23,688 bases of DNA from an uncultured bacterium (GTDB lineage: Bacteria > Verrucomicrobiota > Kiritimatiellia > RFP12 > UBA1067), in NCBI GenBank assembly GCA_946401765.1, contig CAMIVJ010000003.1, positions 1 to 23,688 of the forward strand. The letters run 5' to 3'. Below, one piece after another: positions 1-8,318 of the stretch. Under the pieces are notes generated by a model. That model was not told the origin of the DNA. It saw nothing but the letters and a program-made list of their open reading frames with translations, and did no database searches. The number at the start of each line of letters is the position of its first letter. The first letter of the stretch is position 1. Both the position numbers and the translations under genes were made by a program.

Positions 1-2
1 CG

Positions 3-1856
3 AACGTGGTGAACGGGAAGCTCGAGATATCCCAGCGCGACGTGCCGTTCGCGCGCCTCGCGATGATCGACGAATGGCTAACCGGCGCGCTGCGCTTCGC
101 GAACTCAGACGTGGTGATGGTGGAGCGCAACGAGCAGACGCTGGAGCATTTCAGAAGAAGAGGGCAGGAGTGGCGCGTGAAGCCTCTCGCCTGGACGGAG
201 CGCGAGATGTCCGTGGCGCTCGCCGCAAGCCGCAAGCGCATCTCCACCACGCTCAGCTACTACCATGGCACGCGCGGCGTCCACTTCCTCTCCTATCCCG
301 AGTTCCACCGCCTCTCGGAGCTCGCAAAGACCGACTTCCAGCAGTTCATCGGCGGTCTCCACGAGCTTGTGAGCGTGTTCGAGGGGCACGACTGCTCGTT
401 CCTGCGCGAGAACAAGTACCACGGCCACCACGAGGTGGAGCTCTTCGGGCTGCGCAGGGGCGTGGCGATGGAGAGGCTCGTTCCAGAGCTGGAGATGCTG
501 ATGCAGGGCGTCGTGACGCGCAGGATCTCCGATGACGCCGCCACGGCGCGCATAGCCGAGATAGACGCGCTCTACAGGTCGCTCCTCACGCGTCCCGAGC
601 TTGCCGACGAGACGTCGAAGGCGTTCACCGAGACGCTCTACATGTACATCACGGGCGAGATATACTCCGTGATGGGCGAAGGCGCCACGCCGGCGTTCGA
701 CGACCGGCGCACCGCGCTGCCGGGCGCGACGTTCAAGAACGGCATGTGCGTGCGCGACCCGCTCTGCGACGCGCGCAGCGAGCTGCTGCTGACTAACCTC
801 AGGGCGCTTGCGAGCCGCGATGAGAACGTGGAGTACGCGAATGTCTACGAGCTGCGAACGAACGACGCCGAGGCGGATCTCCCCATCGGCGAGGGCTCGA
901 CGCGCGAGGTGGTGTACAAGACGAACCGCAGGCCGCTCGTGACGTCGCTCGTGGAGAAGCGCCTGGCGCGTCCGGGAAGGGGATACGGCAGCTACGTCAT
1001 CGCGCGCGCGCAGGCGTTCAAGTCGCTAGGCGTGGAACTGCCCGACTACAGGCTGCTGCGGCGATGGGGGCGCGGGCGGCAGAATCTGCGCTATGACTAC
1101 TTCATCCGCACCCGCTGCGAGGGCGAGCCGCTCGTGGACATTCCCGCCAACTACTTCCAGCTCGCCGGCGAGTTCGGCGGCGCAGACGCAGGCGAAGATC
1201 CGCAGGTGGTGCTGGCGCTCGCTTTCCTGATGGGCGACGCCGCCGCGCAGAACCTCGCGATGAAGAAGTACGATCCAGCCACCAAGACGCCGCTCTACGG
1301 CGTGGGCAAGGAGATATACCGCTTCGGGTACGACATCAAGGCCGGGCGCCTGATGCCGCAGGGCGTATCCTACTGCTCGGTGCGCGGTTCGCTTGGCTGG
1401 CCGGATCTCTCGCGCACTGACCGCAACCTCGACGCGATCGGCGCGTTCTACCTCGCCGTGTTCGCCAAGACGCTCGCCGACTTCGCGGAGAAGCACCCCG
1501 TATGCACCATCGCCGAGCTCGGCGAGCGCTTCTCCGCCGGCTTCGAGTTCCGCCTGCGCGCCATGGAATGGGCCTTCACCGTGCGCCGCGACGACTTCGA
1601 GGGCTTCAACCCCGAGCTCAAGCCGCGCTACGGCTTCCTGCCGAAATGGCACTTCGCGCTCTGGGCTCTCGAGCGCCACGTGCGGCGAATGGAGGGGCTG
1701 CGCGACCGCCTGCAGGGCTTCATCGAGCACTCCGACTCCGTGGAGGTGGCCGTGCCGCCAGACGATGTGCGCGTGATGGAGGACGCCAACGCCGCCAACG
1801 TACTGAGCGCGCTCTCCGACATCGAAATCCACTTCATAGGCGAAAACGACGCCTGA
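3..1856 (+). CDS. Hypothetical protein with weak kinase-like motifs (5' end may lie outside the window)
   Basis: I do not recognise this family. The frame is open to the left edge. The first possible start is a GTG at base 6 (616 residues), but no ribosome site can be seen, so the true start may be upstream. No signal peptide or membrane segment is visible; it looks soluble and cytoplasmic, rich in Arg, Glu and Leu. Three stretches in the middle recall the protein-kinase/aminoglycoside-phosphotransferase fold: a strand with a lysine (VVYKTNRR, about residues 302-309), a catalytic-loop-like GDAAAQN (from about residue 410) and a DFG-like FGYD (from about residue 440). The spacing of the last two fits a kinase catalytic loop and metal-binding aspartate, but similarity is faint and this is inference. 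It ends 13 bases before hslO on the same strand and is probably the first or an early gene of that operon. Confidence 0.75.
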   Translation, partial: NVVNGKLEISQRDVPFARLAMIDEWLTGALRFANSDVVMVERNEQTLEHFRRRGQEWRVKPLAWTEREMSVALAASRKRISTTLSYYHGTRGVHFLSYPEFHRLSELAKTDFQQFIGGLHELVSVFEGHDCSFLRENKYHGHHEVELFGLRRGVAMERLVPELEMLMQGVVTRRISDDAATARIAEIDALYRSLLTRPELADETSKAFTETLYMYITGEIYSVMGEGATPAFDDRRTALPGATFKNGMCVRDPLCDARSELLLTNLRALASRDENVEYANVYELRTNDAEADLPIGEGSTREVVYKTNRRPLVTSLVEKRLARPGRGYGSYVIARAQAFKSLGVELPDYRLLRRWGRGRQNLRYDYFIRTRCEGEPLVDIPANYFQLAGEFGGADAGEDPQVVLALAFLMGDAAAQNLAMKKYDPATKTPLYGVGKEIYRFGYDIKAGRLMPQGVSYCSVRGSLGWPDLSRTDRNLDAIGAFYLAVFAKTLADFAEKHPVCTIAELGERFSAGFEFRLRAMEWAFTVRRDDFEGFNPELKPRYGFLPKWHFALWALERHVRRMEGLRDRLQGFIEHSDSVEVAVPPDDVRVMEDANAANVLSALSDIEIHFIGENDA

Positions 1857-1869
1857 TCGCATTTGAAAG

Positions 1870-2721
1870 ATGAAAGACGAACTGATACAGATACTTGACC
1901 CCGCAACGAAGATTTCGGTGATCGCGGCCGACTGCACCACGGCCGCATGCGAGCTCTCTCGCGCGCACCTTTCAGGTCCCACCGCCGCCGCATATCTCGG
2001 CGAGGCGCTGGCGGGCGTGGCGCTGCTCGGCTCTGAGGCGTCGCAGGACGACGAGACGGTAACATTCCGCCTGGAATGTCCTGGCCCGCTGGAGGGATTT
2101 CTCGTGGAGTGCACCGCCGCAGGCACGCTGCGCGGCTACACGAAGAAGAAGATTCTGGACGAATTCGACGGGATGGGCGCGCCGAAGGACGCGAAGGTGC
2201 TGGGTGAGACGGGCACATTCGAGTTCATAAGGTCCATACCGGGAAGCATACTCTCGAGCGGCACGGTGGCTACGGCGTGGAAGAAGTATGCCGTGGCGTC
2301 CGGACTTGACGCGTATTTCGACCAGTCCCTTCAGCGGCGCGTGCGCACGGCCGTGGCGTGCGCCGCAGGCGATGATGCGGCGCCAGTGTACGCGCGCGGG
2401 CTTCTCGCGGAGTGTCCGCCCGACGGCGACGCTGCCGCGTTCGCAAAGGTGGCCGAGGTCTTCGAAGGCGGCGCTGCGGCGAAGGCGCTCGCATCCGGCT
2501 CGGCCGCGCCGCGCACGCTTCTCGCGAAGCTAGGATTGCCGCATGCCGAGATCAGGCGCACGTCGCCTCTCTCCTTCGCATGCCGCTGCAGCGCCGAGCG
2601 CGCCGCCGCGGTGCTTGCCTCCATTCCTCCGGCAGAACGAGCCTCCCTGCCGCCTTCGCTCGACGTCACGTGCCACATGTGCGGGCGCACGTGGACGGTC
2701 AAGACTGGAGCGGGGGCATGA
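1870..2721 (+). CDS. hslO: Hsp33 redox-regulated molecular chaperone
   Basis: Hsp33 is a cytoplasmic holdase that is switched on by oxidation and unfolding and protects proteins from aggregation. The protein has 283 residues, close to the usual length of about 290. The C-terminal zinc switch is intact: Cys238, Cys240, Cys268 and Cys271 form CxC-x27-CxxC (CRC and CHMC), exactly the family spacing. The N-terminal part carries the expected catalytic-fold features, including the ECPGPLEGF stretch and GTVATAW. The ATG at 1870 follows a weak purine-rich site (GAAAG). Its stop overlaps the helicase start by 4 bases (ATGA), so the two are probably translated together. Under oxidative stress this would place a protein chaperone and a DNA repair helicase in one transcript, which is an inference from layout. 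The family call is firm. Confidence 0.93.
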   Translation: MKDELIQILDPATKISVIAADCTTAACELSRAHLSGPTAAAYLGEALAGVALLGSEASQDDETVTFRLECPGPLEGFLVECTAAGTLRGYTKKKILDEFDGMGAPKDAKVLGETGTFEFIRSIPGSILSSGTVATAWKKYAVASGLDAYFDQSLQRRVRTAVACAAGDDAAPVYARGLLAECPPDGDAAAFAKVAEVFEGGAAAKALASGSAAPRTLLAKLGLPHAEIRRTSPLSFACRCSAERAAAVLASIPPAERASLPPSLDVTCHMCGRTWTVKTGAGA

Positions 2722-4829
2722 TCGACTTCGCGAGAGTGCTGAACCGTGAGCAGTGCGCTGCCGCCACCGCGCCTGACGGGCCGATGCTCGTTCTGGCGGC
2801 TGCCGGAACGGGCAAGACGCGCACGCTCGTCCACCGCGTGGCGTATCTCGTGGAGAAGGGTGTGCCGCCGGAGCGCATCCTGCTCCTGACGTTCACCAAC
2901 CGCGCCGCTCGCGAGATGATGGAGCGCGCCGAGCGCCTTGTGCCTGGAATGGCCGGCGTGTGGAGCGGCACCTTCCACCATGTGTGCGCAAGGCTGCTGC
3001 GCCAGCACGGCTCGTGCCTTGGGTTCAAGCCTGGCTTCGTGATCCTCGACGAGGACGACCAGAAGAAGATCATGGGCGAGTGCATCAAGGCGAACGTGAA
3101 GCAGGTGAAGGACTTCCCGAAGAAGGAGGTGGTGCTGAAGCTCGTGAGCGACGCCGCAAACAGCGAGCGCAGCATCGATGCCGTTGTGCAGAGCTACCAG
3201 ACGAAGGCCGCGATCGAGCCTGAAGAGGTGCTGAAGGTGTGCCGCGCCTACGCCGCGAAGAAGCTGGAGCTTGGCGCGATGGACTTCGACGACCTGCTCG
3301 TGAACGGGCTTCGCCTTCTGCGCGAGAACGAGCGCGTGCGCTCGTTCCTGCAGGAGCGGTTTCTGCACGTTCTCGTGGACGAGTATCAGGACACCAACAC
3401 TCTCCAGGCCGAGTTCACCGACCTCCTGGCCGCCCGCCACCGAAACATCATGGTCGTGGGCGACGACTTCCAGTGCATCTACACGTGGCGCGGCGCGAAG
3501 TTCGAGAACATCATGAACTTCCCCTCGCGCTGGGAGGGATGCCGCATCGTCAAGCTAGAGCGCAACTACCGCTCGATGGCGCCGATTCTCGACGTCGCGA
3601 ACTGCGTGATGAAGGACGTTCCGCACCAGTTCGAGAAGACGCTGCGTCCGTTCCGCACCGGCGACGCTCCGCGTCCACGCCTCTACCACGTCTTCGACGG
3701 CCGCGCCCAGGCGGAGGTCGTGCTGCGCCTCATCACGGCGCTCCACGACCAGCGCGGAATAGCCTATCGCGACATCGCCGTTCTCTACCGCTCGCACTAC
3801 AGCTCCATCGACATCCAGCTCGCCCTCACCCGCGCGCACGTGCCGTTCCGCATAACGAGCGGAGTGGGCGTCTTCGAGCAGCTGCACGTGAAGGACGTCT
3901 TGGCATTCGTGCGGCTTTGCGTTGACCCCACGAGCGAGCTCAGCTTCATGCGTCTCATCATGCTCCTCCCCGGCGTCGGCGAGGGATCTGCGCGCAAGTA
4001 CTGGAAGGCGCTTGGCGGCGCGTTCGACGGCTCGAACGCCATGGACCGCATGAACCTGACGTCAATGATGTGCGCCAAGGGCAAGCCAGGATGGGAGAAG
4101 ATCGCCGAGGCGTTCTCGCTCGCGCCCGGGCACCTCAAGGCCGGCGAGGACCGTCTCATCGTCGATGACTTCTGCAGGCTCTTCTACGCCGAACATCTTC
4201 ACCTCTCGTTCGACGCCGAAGAAGCCGACTCGCGCCTTGACGACATCGGCGAGATCACCGCGCAGATCGCCACGCTCCAGGGCGGCGTGCGCCAGTTCCT
4301 CGACGAGGTGGCGCTGATGACCAACCTCGACGCCAAGGCGAAGAGCAGTCTTCCTGCTGACCACGCCACCCTCACGACGGTGCACCAGGCGAAGGGCATG
4401 GAGTGGCCCGTCGTGATCCTGCCATGGCTGTCGGACACGATCTTCCCGAGCGCGCGCGCGATCGAAGACGGCAACCTCGACGAGGAGCGGCGCCTCTTCT
4501 ACGTGGCCGTGACGCGAGCTAAGGACTGCCTCTACATGTGTTCGCCCAAGTCTAAGAAGACTTCGGATGGCGGATTGTACCCCGTGGACATGTCGGTATT
4601 CGTGCGCGAGATTCCAAAGGAGCTTCTGGAGGAGCAGACGCTGTACTCCTCCGACCATGGCTGGGGCGGAGACTCGGGCTACGGAGACGACGACGACGAT
4701 GCCGGCTGGGGCGGCGGTTCGCGCGGCTACCGAGGTGGCTCGCGCGGCGGCGGCTGGGGCGGCGGTTCGCGCGGCGGCTACGGCGGAAGGCCTGCCAAGC
4801 CGAAGTACAAGACGAGCTGGAGGAGATGA
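2718..4829 (+). CDS. UvrD/PcrA-type superfamily 1 DNA helicase with Gly/Arg-rich tail
   Basis: This is a 3'-5' ATP-dependent DNA helicase of the UvrD/Rep/PcrA group, acting in repair and replication restart. It has 703 residues from the ATG at 2718; the frame is open further upstream, but that part lies inside hslO and reads as non-protein, and the ATG has a GGAG site. Motifs in order are the Q motif (N9, Q12), Walker A AAAGTGKT (27-34), Walker B VDEYQD (220-225), motif III GDDFQCIYTWRG (from 248), motif IV RNYRS (from 282), motif V TVHQAKGMEW (around 555) and motif VI VAVTRAKD (from 596). The last 55 or so residues (about 648-703) are an acidic patch, then Gly/Ser/Arg/Trp repeats and a basic end, in place of the compact C-terminal domain of classical PcrA. 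It is coupled to hslO and to the next gene by ATGA overlaps. Which of UvrD, PcrA or Rep it replaces cannot be told here. Confidence 0.93.
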   Translation: MIDFARVLNREQCAAATAPDGPMLVLAAAGTGKTRTLVHRVAYLVEKGVPPERILLLTFTNRAAREMMERAERLVPGMAGVWSGTFHHVCARLLRQHGSCLGFKPGFVILDEDDQKKIMGECIKANVKQVKDFPKKEVVLKLVSDAANSERSIDAVVQSYQTKAAIEPEEVLKVCRAYAAKKLELGAMDFDDLLVNGLRLLRENERVRSFLQERFLHVLVDEYQDTNTLQAEFTDLLAARHRNIMVVGDDFQCIYTWRGAKFENIMNFPSRWEGCRIVKLERNYRSMAPILDVANCVMKDVPHQFEKTLRPFRTGDAPRPRLYHVFDGRAQAEVVLRLITALHDQRGIAYRDIAVLYRSHYSSIDIQLALTRAHVPFRITSGVGVFEQLHVKDVLAFVRLCVDPTSELSFMRLIMLLPGVGEGSARKYWKALGGAFDGSNAMDRMNLTSMMCAKGKPGWEKIAEAFSLAPGHLKAGEDRLIVDDFCRLFYAEHLHLSFDAEEADSRLDDIGEITAQIATLQGGVRQFLDEVALMTNLDAKAKSSLPADHATLTTVHQAKGMEWPVVILPWLSDTIFPSARAIEDGNLDEERRLFYVAVTRAKDCLYMCSPKSKKTSDGGLYPVDMSVFVREIPKELLEEQTLYSSDHGWGGDSGYGDDDDDAGWGGGSRGYRGGSRGGGWGGGSRGGYGGRPAKPKYKTSWRR

Positions 4830-6769
4830 TGAGACGCTTTGCGGAATTGCTGCGGCGGCCAGGCATGGTTGCGTTTCTCGTGTTCACAGGCGTGTATGCG
4901 CTTGCGCTGGCCTTCATTTTCTGGGGCGCGTGGTCGATGGACGCGGCGCCCGTGGCGCCGGACTGCGCGACTGTGCATCCCGTGAACGACGCATCCGCGT
5001 GGCTTGCGCGCGTGTGGTCGGGCAGCGACTTCGTTCCCTCCGACCTCATGCACGTCGTGGGCGGGATGTACTTCTGGCAGGAGCTTCAGTTCGCGCTCGC
5101 GGCTTGGCTGGCCGCGCTCGGAGTTGCGTACTACTTGCGCGGACGCGGCCTTTCGCTCGTCGCGGCCTACGGTGGCGGCGGCGCGTTCGGCCTGATGGGG
5201 TACAGCTTCACGCTCTTCTCGGCGGGGCATCTTGGGTGGTTCATCTGGCTCATGTACGGTCCGTTCGCGTTCGGCCTTGCCGACCGCTGCGTGCGCGAGG
5301 GAGGCTGGGTTCGGTGGGCGCTTCTCGGCGCAGTGCTCGCCTGGGGAAGCGCGCGCCAGCCTGACCTCTGGCTTCTATTCACGCTGCTCACGTTCGTGTA
5401 CGGCGTGTGGTGCATAGTGCGCGAGCGGCGTGCGCTCTTCGGCGAAGGCGGATGCTGGCGCGCGAGGCTTGCCGGAGTGGGCGTGTGCGCGGCGGTGGCG
5501 CTCGTGGTTGGCGCGCCGCAGTTCGGCCACGCGATATTCCACGACCTCGCGGGGCGCGAGGCGCAGATCGACGCGTCGTCCTCTTCCTCGTCCGCCTCGG
5601 CAGAAGACGCCGCCGCGAAGGCGAAGAAGGCCGAAGAGCGCTGGCTGTTCTGCACAAGCTGGTCGCTTCCGCCCGAGGACACTCTCGAGTTCGCGTTCGC
5701 GGAGATCCACGGCGGATCCAACGACCCGCGCATCTACCAGAAGCCCGGCAACGCCCAGTACAAGGGCCGCCTCGGCCAGCACGGCATCGTTCCCGAGGGC
5801 GCGGGCGGAATGCATCCCGTCACCGGCGAGCGCCTCAAGCCGGGCGACGAGTTCTGGATGCCGTACCGCCAGCATTCTCTCTACTTCGGGCTTCTCACGG
5901 TCTTGTTCGCGATCGCGGGCGTTGTCGGCGCAATTCTCATGCGCCGCAGATCCTCCGCGCCAGGGAGTAAGGAGGCGTGCGTGGCTGATTTCGCAGACGC
6001 TCCGTTCTGGATCGTCGCGGGGGCGGTGTCGTATCTCTGCGCGCTCGGCGCGTTCACGCCGTTCTACAGGCTGGTGTACGCGCTTCCGTTCGGCGACACG
6101 ATGCGCTGCCCCGTGAAGTTCGTGCATCTTGTGGAGTTCTGCGCGGCGGCGCTTGCGGGATACGGAATCGAGTTCCTGCGCGTGCGCTTCGGCTCGCGCG
6201 CGGCGTGGGTTGCAGGGGCGCTTGCCGTGCTTGCGACGGTGAACGTCCTGGACCTCGCAAGAGTCGACGCGAAGTATCTTGCGGTGCAGGACGTCTCGTT
6301 CGCGCGCGCGGCGAACGACGCGGCTGAGGATGTGGCGAAGCTGGGCGGCGGAAACGTGTTCGTGGCGCTTGCCCCGCAGGAAGGCGCGCGGCAGATAGAC
6401 GAGTCGCTCACATGCCATCTCGCGAAGACGGTGCGAAGCGGAGAGGGCGCTCGCTTTCTCCTTGCGGGAGGTTCGGCTTTCCGCGCGGACCCGTCGCTCG
6501 ACGCGCGGATGCGTTCTGGCGAGCTGAAGCTTGCGGGGGCGTATTCGGTTTCGCGGGAGAAGGGCGTGCGCCGCGCGGACGTGAAAGGGGCCGCGCTCCT
6601 CCTGCTGCAGGATACGTCCGTGCCAGCCCCCGCGCCGGAGGAGGCGCCGTCGGGCGGGGCGAACCGCTTCTTGGGACTTTTGTCGCTATTCGCCACGATT
6701 GCGGTGGCGTCGTGCGGCGCAGGATGCGCAGTGCGCAGATGTCTAAAACAATGCGAGGAGGGAAAATGA
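4826..6769 (+). CDS. Polytopic inner-membrane protein, possibly YfhO/GT-C glycosyltransferase-like
   Basis: This 647-residue protein has about ten to eleven hydrophobic segments, at roughly 14-36, 85-105, 110-131, 135-151, 163-195, 211-228, 350-372, 394-420, 430-450, 458-475 and 622-645. A long soluble loop (about 235-345) begins with a run of serines and an Ala/Lys helix. The layout of one membrane helix, a first external loop, then a bundle and a later soluble part recalls the YfhO-like and GT-C lipid-linked glycosyltransferases. The segment around residues 110-150 (a GYSF stretch followed by GHLGWFIW) fits that group. No catalytic motif can be proved by eye. Starts at 4826 and 4829 are both possible (ATGATG); the first gives a 4-base overlap with the helicase stop. 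The last bases overlap the next gene in the same way. It may build or modify envelope glycans, but this is inference. Confidence 0.85.
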   Translation: MMRRFAELLRRPGMVAFLVFTGVYALALAFIFWGAWSMDAAPVAPDCATVHPVNDASAWLARVWSGSDFVPSDLMHVVGGMYFWQELQFALAAWLAALGVAYYLRGRGLSLVAAYGGGGAFGLMGYSFTLFSAGHLGWFIWLMYGPFAFGLADRCVREGGWVRWALLGAVLAWGSARQPDLWLLFTLLTFVYGVWCIVRERRALFGEGGCWRARLAGVGVCAAVALVVGAPQFGHAIFHDLAGREAQIDASSSSSSASAEDAAAKAKKAEERWLFCTSWSLPPEDTLEFAFAEIHGGSNDPRIYQKPGNAQYKGRLGQHGIVPEGAGGMHPVTGERLKPGDEFWMPYRQHSLYFGLLTVLFAIAGVVGAILMRRRSSAPGSKEACVADFADAPFWIVAGAVSYLCALGAFTPFYRLVYALPFGDTMRCPVKFVHLVEFCAAALAGYGIEFLRVRFGSRAAWVAGALAVLATVNVLDLARVDAKYLAVQDVSFARAANDAAEDVAKLGGGNVFVALAPQEGARQIDESLTCHLAKTVRSGEGARFLLAGGSAFRADPSLDARMRSGELKLAGAYSVSREKGVRRADVKGAALLLLQDTSVPAPAPEEAPSGGANRFLGLLSLFATIAVASCGAGCAVRRCLKQCEEGK

Positions 6770-8175
6770 AAAGAAGAAGTTTCATCAAGGCTGTCGGAGG
6801 CGTGGCGGCGTTCAGCGTGCTGCCGCGCAGGCTGATCGCGGGAAGCGGCGCAACGCCGCCTAGCGAGACGGTGTGCGTGGCGGCGATTGGCGCGGGCGGG
6901 CGCGCCGCGTCCGACATAGAGGGCCTTGCCCGCGCCGGCGCGCGGATCGTCGCGCTCTGCGACGTGGACCTGCGCCGCAGCGCGAACCAGCGCGTAAAGC
7001 GTAGGGAAACGCCCTACTACACGTTCTACAAGGAGATGCTCGACAGGCACGACAAGGAGATCGACGCCGTTCTCGTTGGCGTGCCGGACCATTGGCACGC
7101 GACGATGGCCATCGAGTGCCTGAAGCGCGGAAAGCACGTGCAGTGCGAAAAGCCGCTGGCGCAGAGCTTCCACGAGATGGACGCGATGCTGGCCGAGGCG
7201 AAGCGGCATCCGAAGCTCGTCACGCAGGCGATGAACCAGGGCCACGCATACGACACGATCCGCGACTTCCGCGAGTGGGTGGAGGCGGGACTGATCGGCG
7301 AAGTCACAGAGGCGCACATCTGGTGTCCAGCGAAGTACAGCTTCATGGACGCCCTCGACGAGATGAAGAAGACGTGGGAGGTGCCGAAGGAGCTCAACTG
7401 GGAGCAGTGGCAGGGTCCCGTGCCGCATCGCCCCTACTTCCCCAAGTTTCTCCCAGGCTCGTGGCGCTTCTGGACGATGTACGGCACGAACACGCTGGGC
7501 GACTGGAGCTGCCACCTGATGGACCCGCTCTTCTGGACGTTCGGGCTGGGACTCCCCAAGACGGTTAAGGCGGAGATCGTGGGCAGCTGGACGCCCGAGC
7601 GGCATGGCCTCACATTCCCGAAGGGCGTCAAGACGACGTTCGAGTACGTCAAGCGCGACGGCAGGCCGTTCAAGCTCGTGTGGTTCGACGGCGAGGCGTG
7701 CAAGTCGGTGCCGGTGCCTTCCGGCTACAAGGACGACATGAAGTTCTATCCGCCGTACAATTCCGCTGAGGCGCGCGGCAAGCGCGACGGCATGACGAAC
7801 GGCGCGTTCGTGTACGGCACGCGCGGCGTGATAGAGTACGGCCACCATGGCGCCAACTACCTGCGCATGCTGCCCGACACGACTCTCGCGAAGTTGCGTG
7901 CGGAAGGCGGCTGCCCCAAGGAGAAGTACCGCCGCCTCCCCGGCAGCAATCCGGATGGCAAGCCGTTCGCCGAGTTCATAACTGCGGTGAAGGGCGGCGC
8001 GAAAGTCGGCAGCGACTTCGCCTACGCGGGCGCCATGACGCAGTGCTCGCTCACGGGCGTCGCGGCGCTCTTCGACGCCGGGCGCACGCTCGTGTGGGAC
8101 AAGGCCAGGCGCCAGTTCGCCAACAGCCCGGCCGCAAACGCCCAGCTTCGCCAGAAGCGCCTGCCCGGCTGGTGA
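6766..8175 (+). CDS. Tat-exported Gfo/Idh/MocA family oxidoreductase
   Basis: This is an NAD(P)-dependent oxidoreductase of the Gfo/Idh/MocA family, whose members act on sugars and sugar derivatives. It has 469 residues. The N-terminus is a twin-arginine signal (KRRSFIK then a hydrophobic stretch, residues 2-26), so it is folded and loaded with cofactor before export. A Rossmann GAGGRA follows at about residues 42-47, then GVPDHWHA near 105-112 and the family CEKPL motif at 127-131, whose Lys is normally catalytic. The C-terminal half is the usual substrate-binding sheet. The frame is open far upstream, but the ATG at 6766 has a strong GAGGAGG site and overlaps the previous stop by 4 bases (ATGA). 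Tat-exported members are abundant in Planctomycetota, Verrucomicrobiota, Lentisphaerota and Kiritimatiellota, where they are linked to polysaccharide or glycan use. The substrate is unknown. Confidence 0.92.
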   Translation: MKRRSFIKAVGGVAAFSVLPRRLIAGSGATPPSETVCVAAIGAGGRAASDIEGLARAGARIVALCDVDLRRSANQRVKRRETPYYTFYKEMLDRHDKEIDAVLVGVPDHWHATMAIECLKRGKHVQCEKPLAQSFHEMDAMLAEAKRHPKLVTQAMNQGHAYDTIRDFREWVEAGLIGEVTEAHIWCPAKYSFMDALDEMKKTWEVPKELNWEQWQGPVPHRPYFPKFLPGSWRFWTMYGTNTLGDWSCHLMDPLFWTFGLGLPKTVKAEIVGSWTPERHGLTFPKGVKTTFEYVKRDGRPFKLVWFDGEACKSVPVPSGYKDDMKFYPPYNSAEARGKRDGMTNGAFVYGTRGVIEYGHHGANYLRMLPDTTLAKLRAEGGCPKEKYRRLPGSNPDGKPFAEFITAVKGGAKVGSDFAYAGAMTQCSLTGVAALFDAGRTLVWDKARRQFANSPAANAQLRQKRLPGW

Positions 8176-8177
8176 TC

Positions 8178-8194
8178 CCGCGCCTCGCTCGCGG
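8178..8194 (+). terminator. Possible weak hairpin after the oxidoreductase gene
   Basis: CCGCG (8178-8182) and CGCGG (8190-8194) form a 5 bp stem with a 7 nt loop, two bases after the oxidoreductase stop. A run of five T occurs only at 8212-8216, so this is not a textbook intrinsic terminator. A second imperfect inverted repeat (GCG-AAA/TTT-CGC, 8204-8220) covers the T run and stops right at the -35 box of the next promoter. Confidence 0.3.
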
Positions 8195-8220
8195 AGACTC
8201 AGAGCGGAAACTTTTTGCGC

Positions 8221-8249
8221 TTGATTTGGCGGATGGAGTATGGCATAAT
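8221..8249 (+). promoter_or_regulatory. Sigma70-type promoter for the giant surface-protein gene
   Basis: TTGATT (8221-8226) and CATAAT (8244-8249) are separated by exactly 17 bases, in an AT-richer gap of 143 bp. Transcription would start near 8256, giving a 5' leader of about 63 bases before the ATG at 8319. Confidence 0.7.
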
Positions 8250-8257
8250 GTTGTCAT

Positions 8258-8288
8258 GCTCTGTAGAGCGATTTGTATGTCGAAATCG
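8258..8288 (+). promoter_or_regulatory. Two tandem stem-loops in the 5' leader of the giant gene
   Basis: The leader RNA can form GCTC-TGTA-GAGC (8258-8269) and, sharing its last bases, a 6 bp stem CGATTT/AAATCG (8269-8274 with 8283-8288) with an 8 nt loop. Because they share bases 8269 and neighbours, the two helices would stack or compete. This could protect the 5' end of a very long mRNA or be regulatory; no known riboswitch is recognised. Confidence 0.35.
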
Positions 8289-8318
8289 TTTCACGTCAGA
8301 AATCAAGGAGTTTCCGCC

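Noticed and set aside
2412..2717. Upstream extension of the helicase frame
   Set aside because: It lies in the hslO 3' end, encodes an Arg-rich stretch without family likeness, and the ATGA start at 2718 has a ribosome site.
6412..6765. Upstream extension of the oxidoreductase frame
   Set aside because: The Tat signal begins directly at the ATG at 6766, after a strong GAGGAGG site; the extension is within the membrane-protein gene.
6064..7848. Long minus-strand frame of nearly 600 codons
   Set aside because: It covers the end of the membrane protein and most of the oxidoreductase gene, reads as Arg/His/Ala-rich without any domain, and is a GC-driven shadow.
8043..8318. Upstream extension of the giant protein
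   Set aside because: It overlaps the oxidoreductase 3' end and the promoter, and a signal peptide begins at 8319 with AAGGAG placed correctly.
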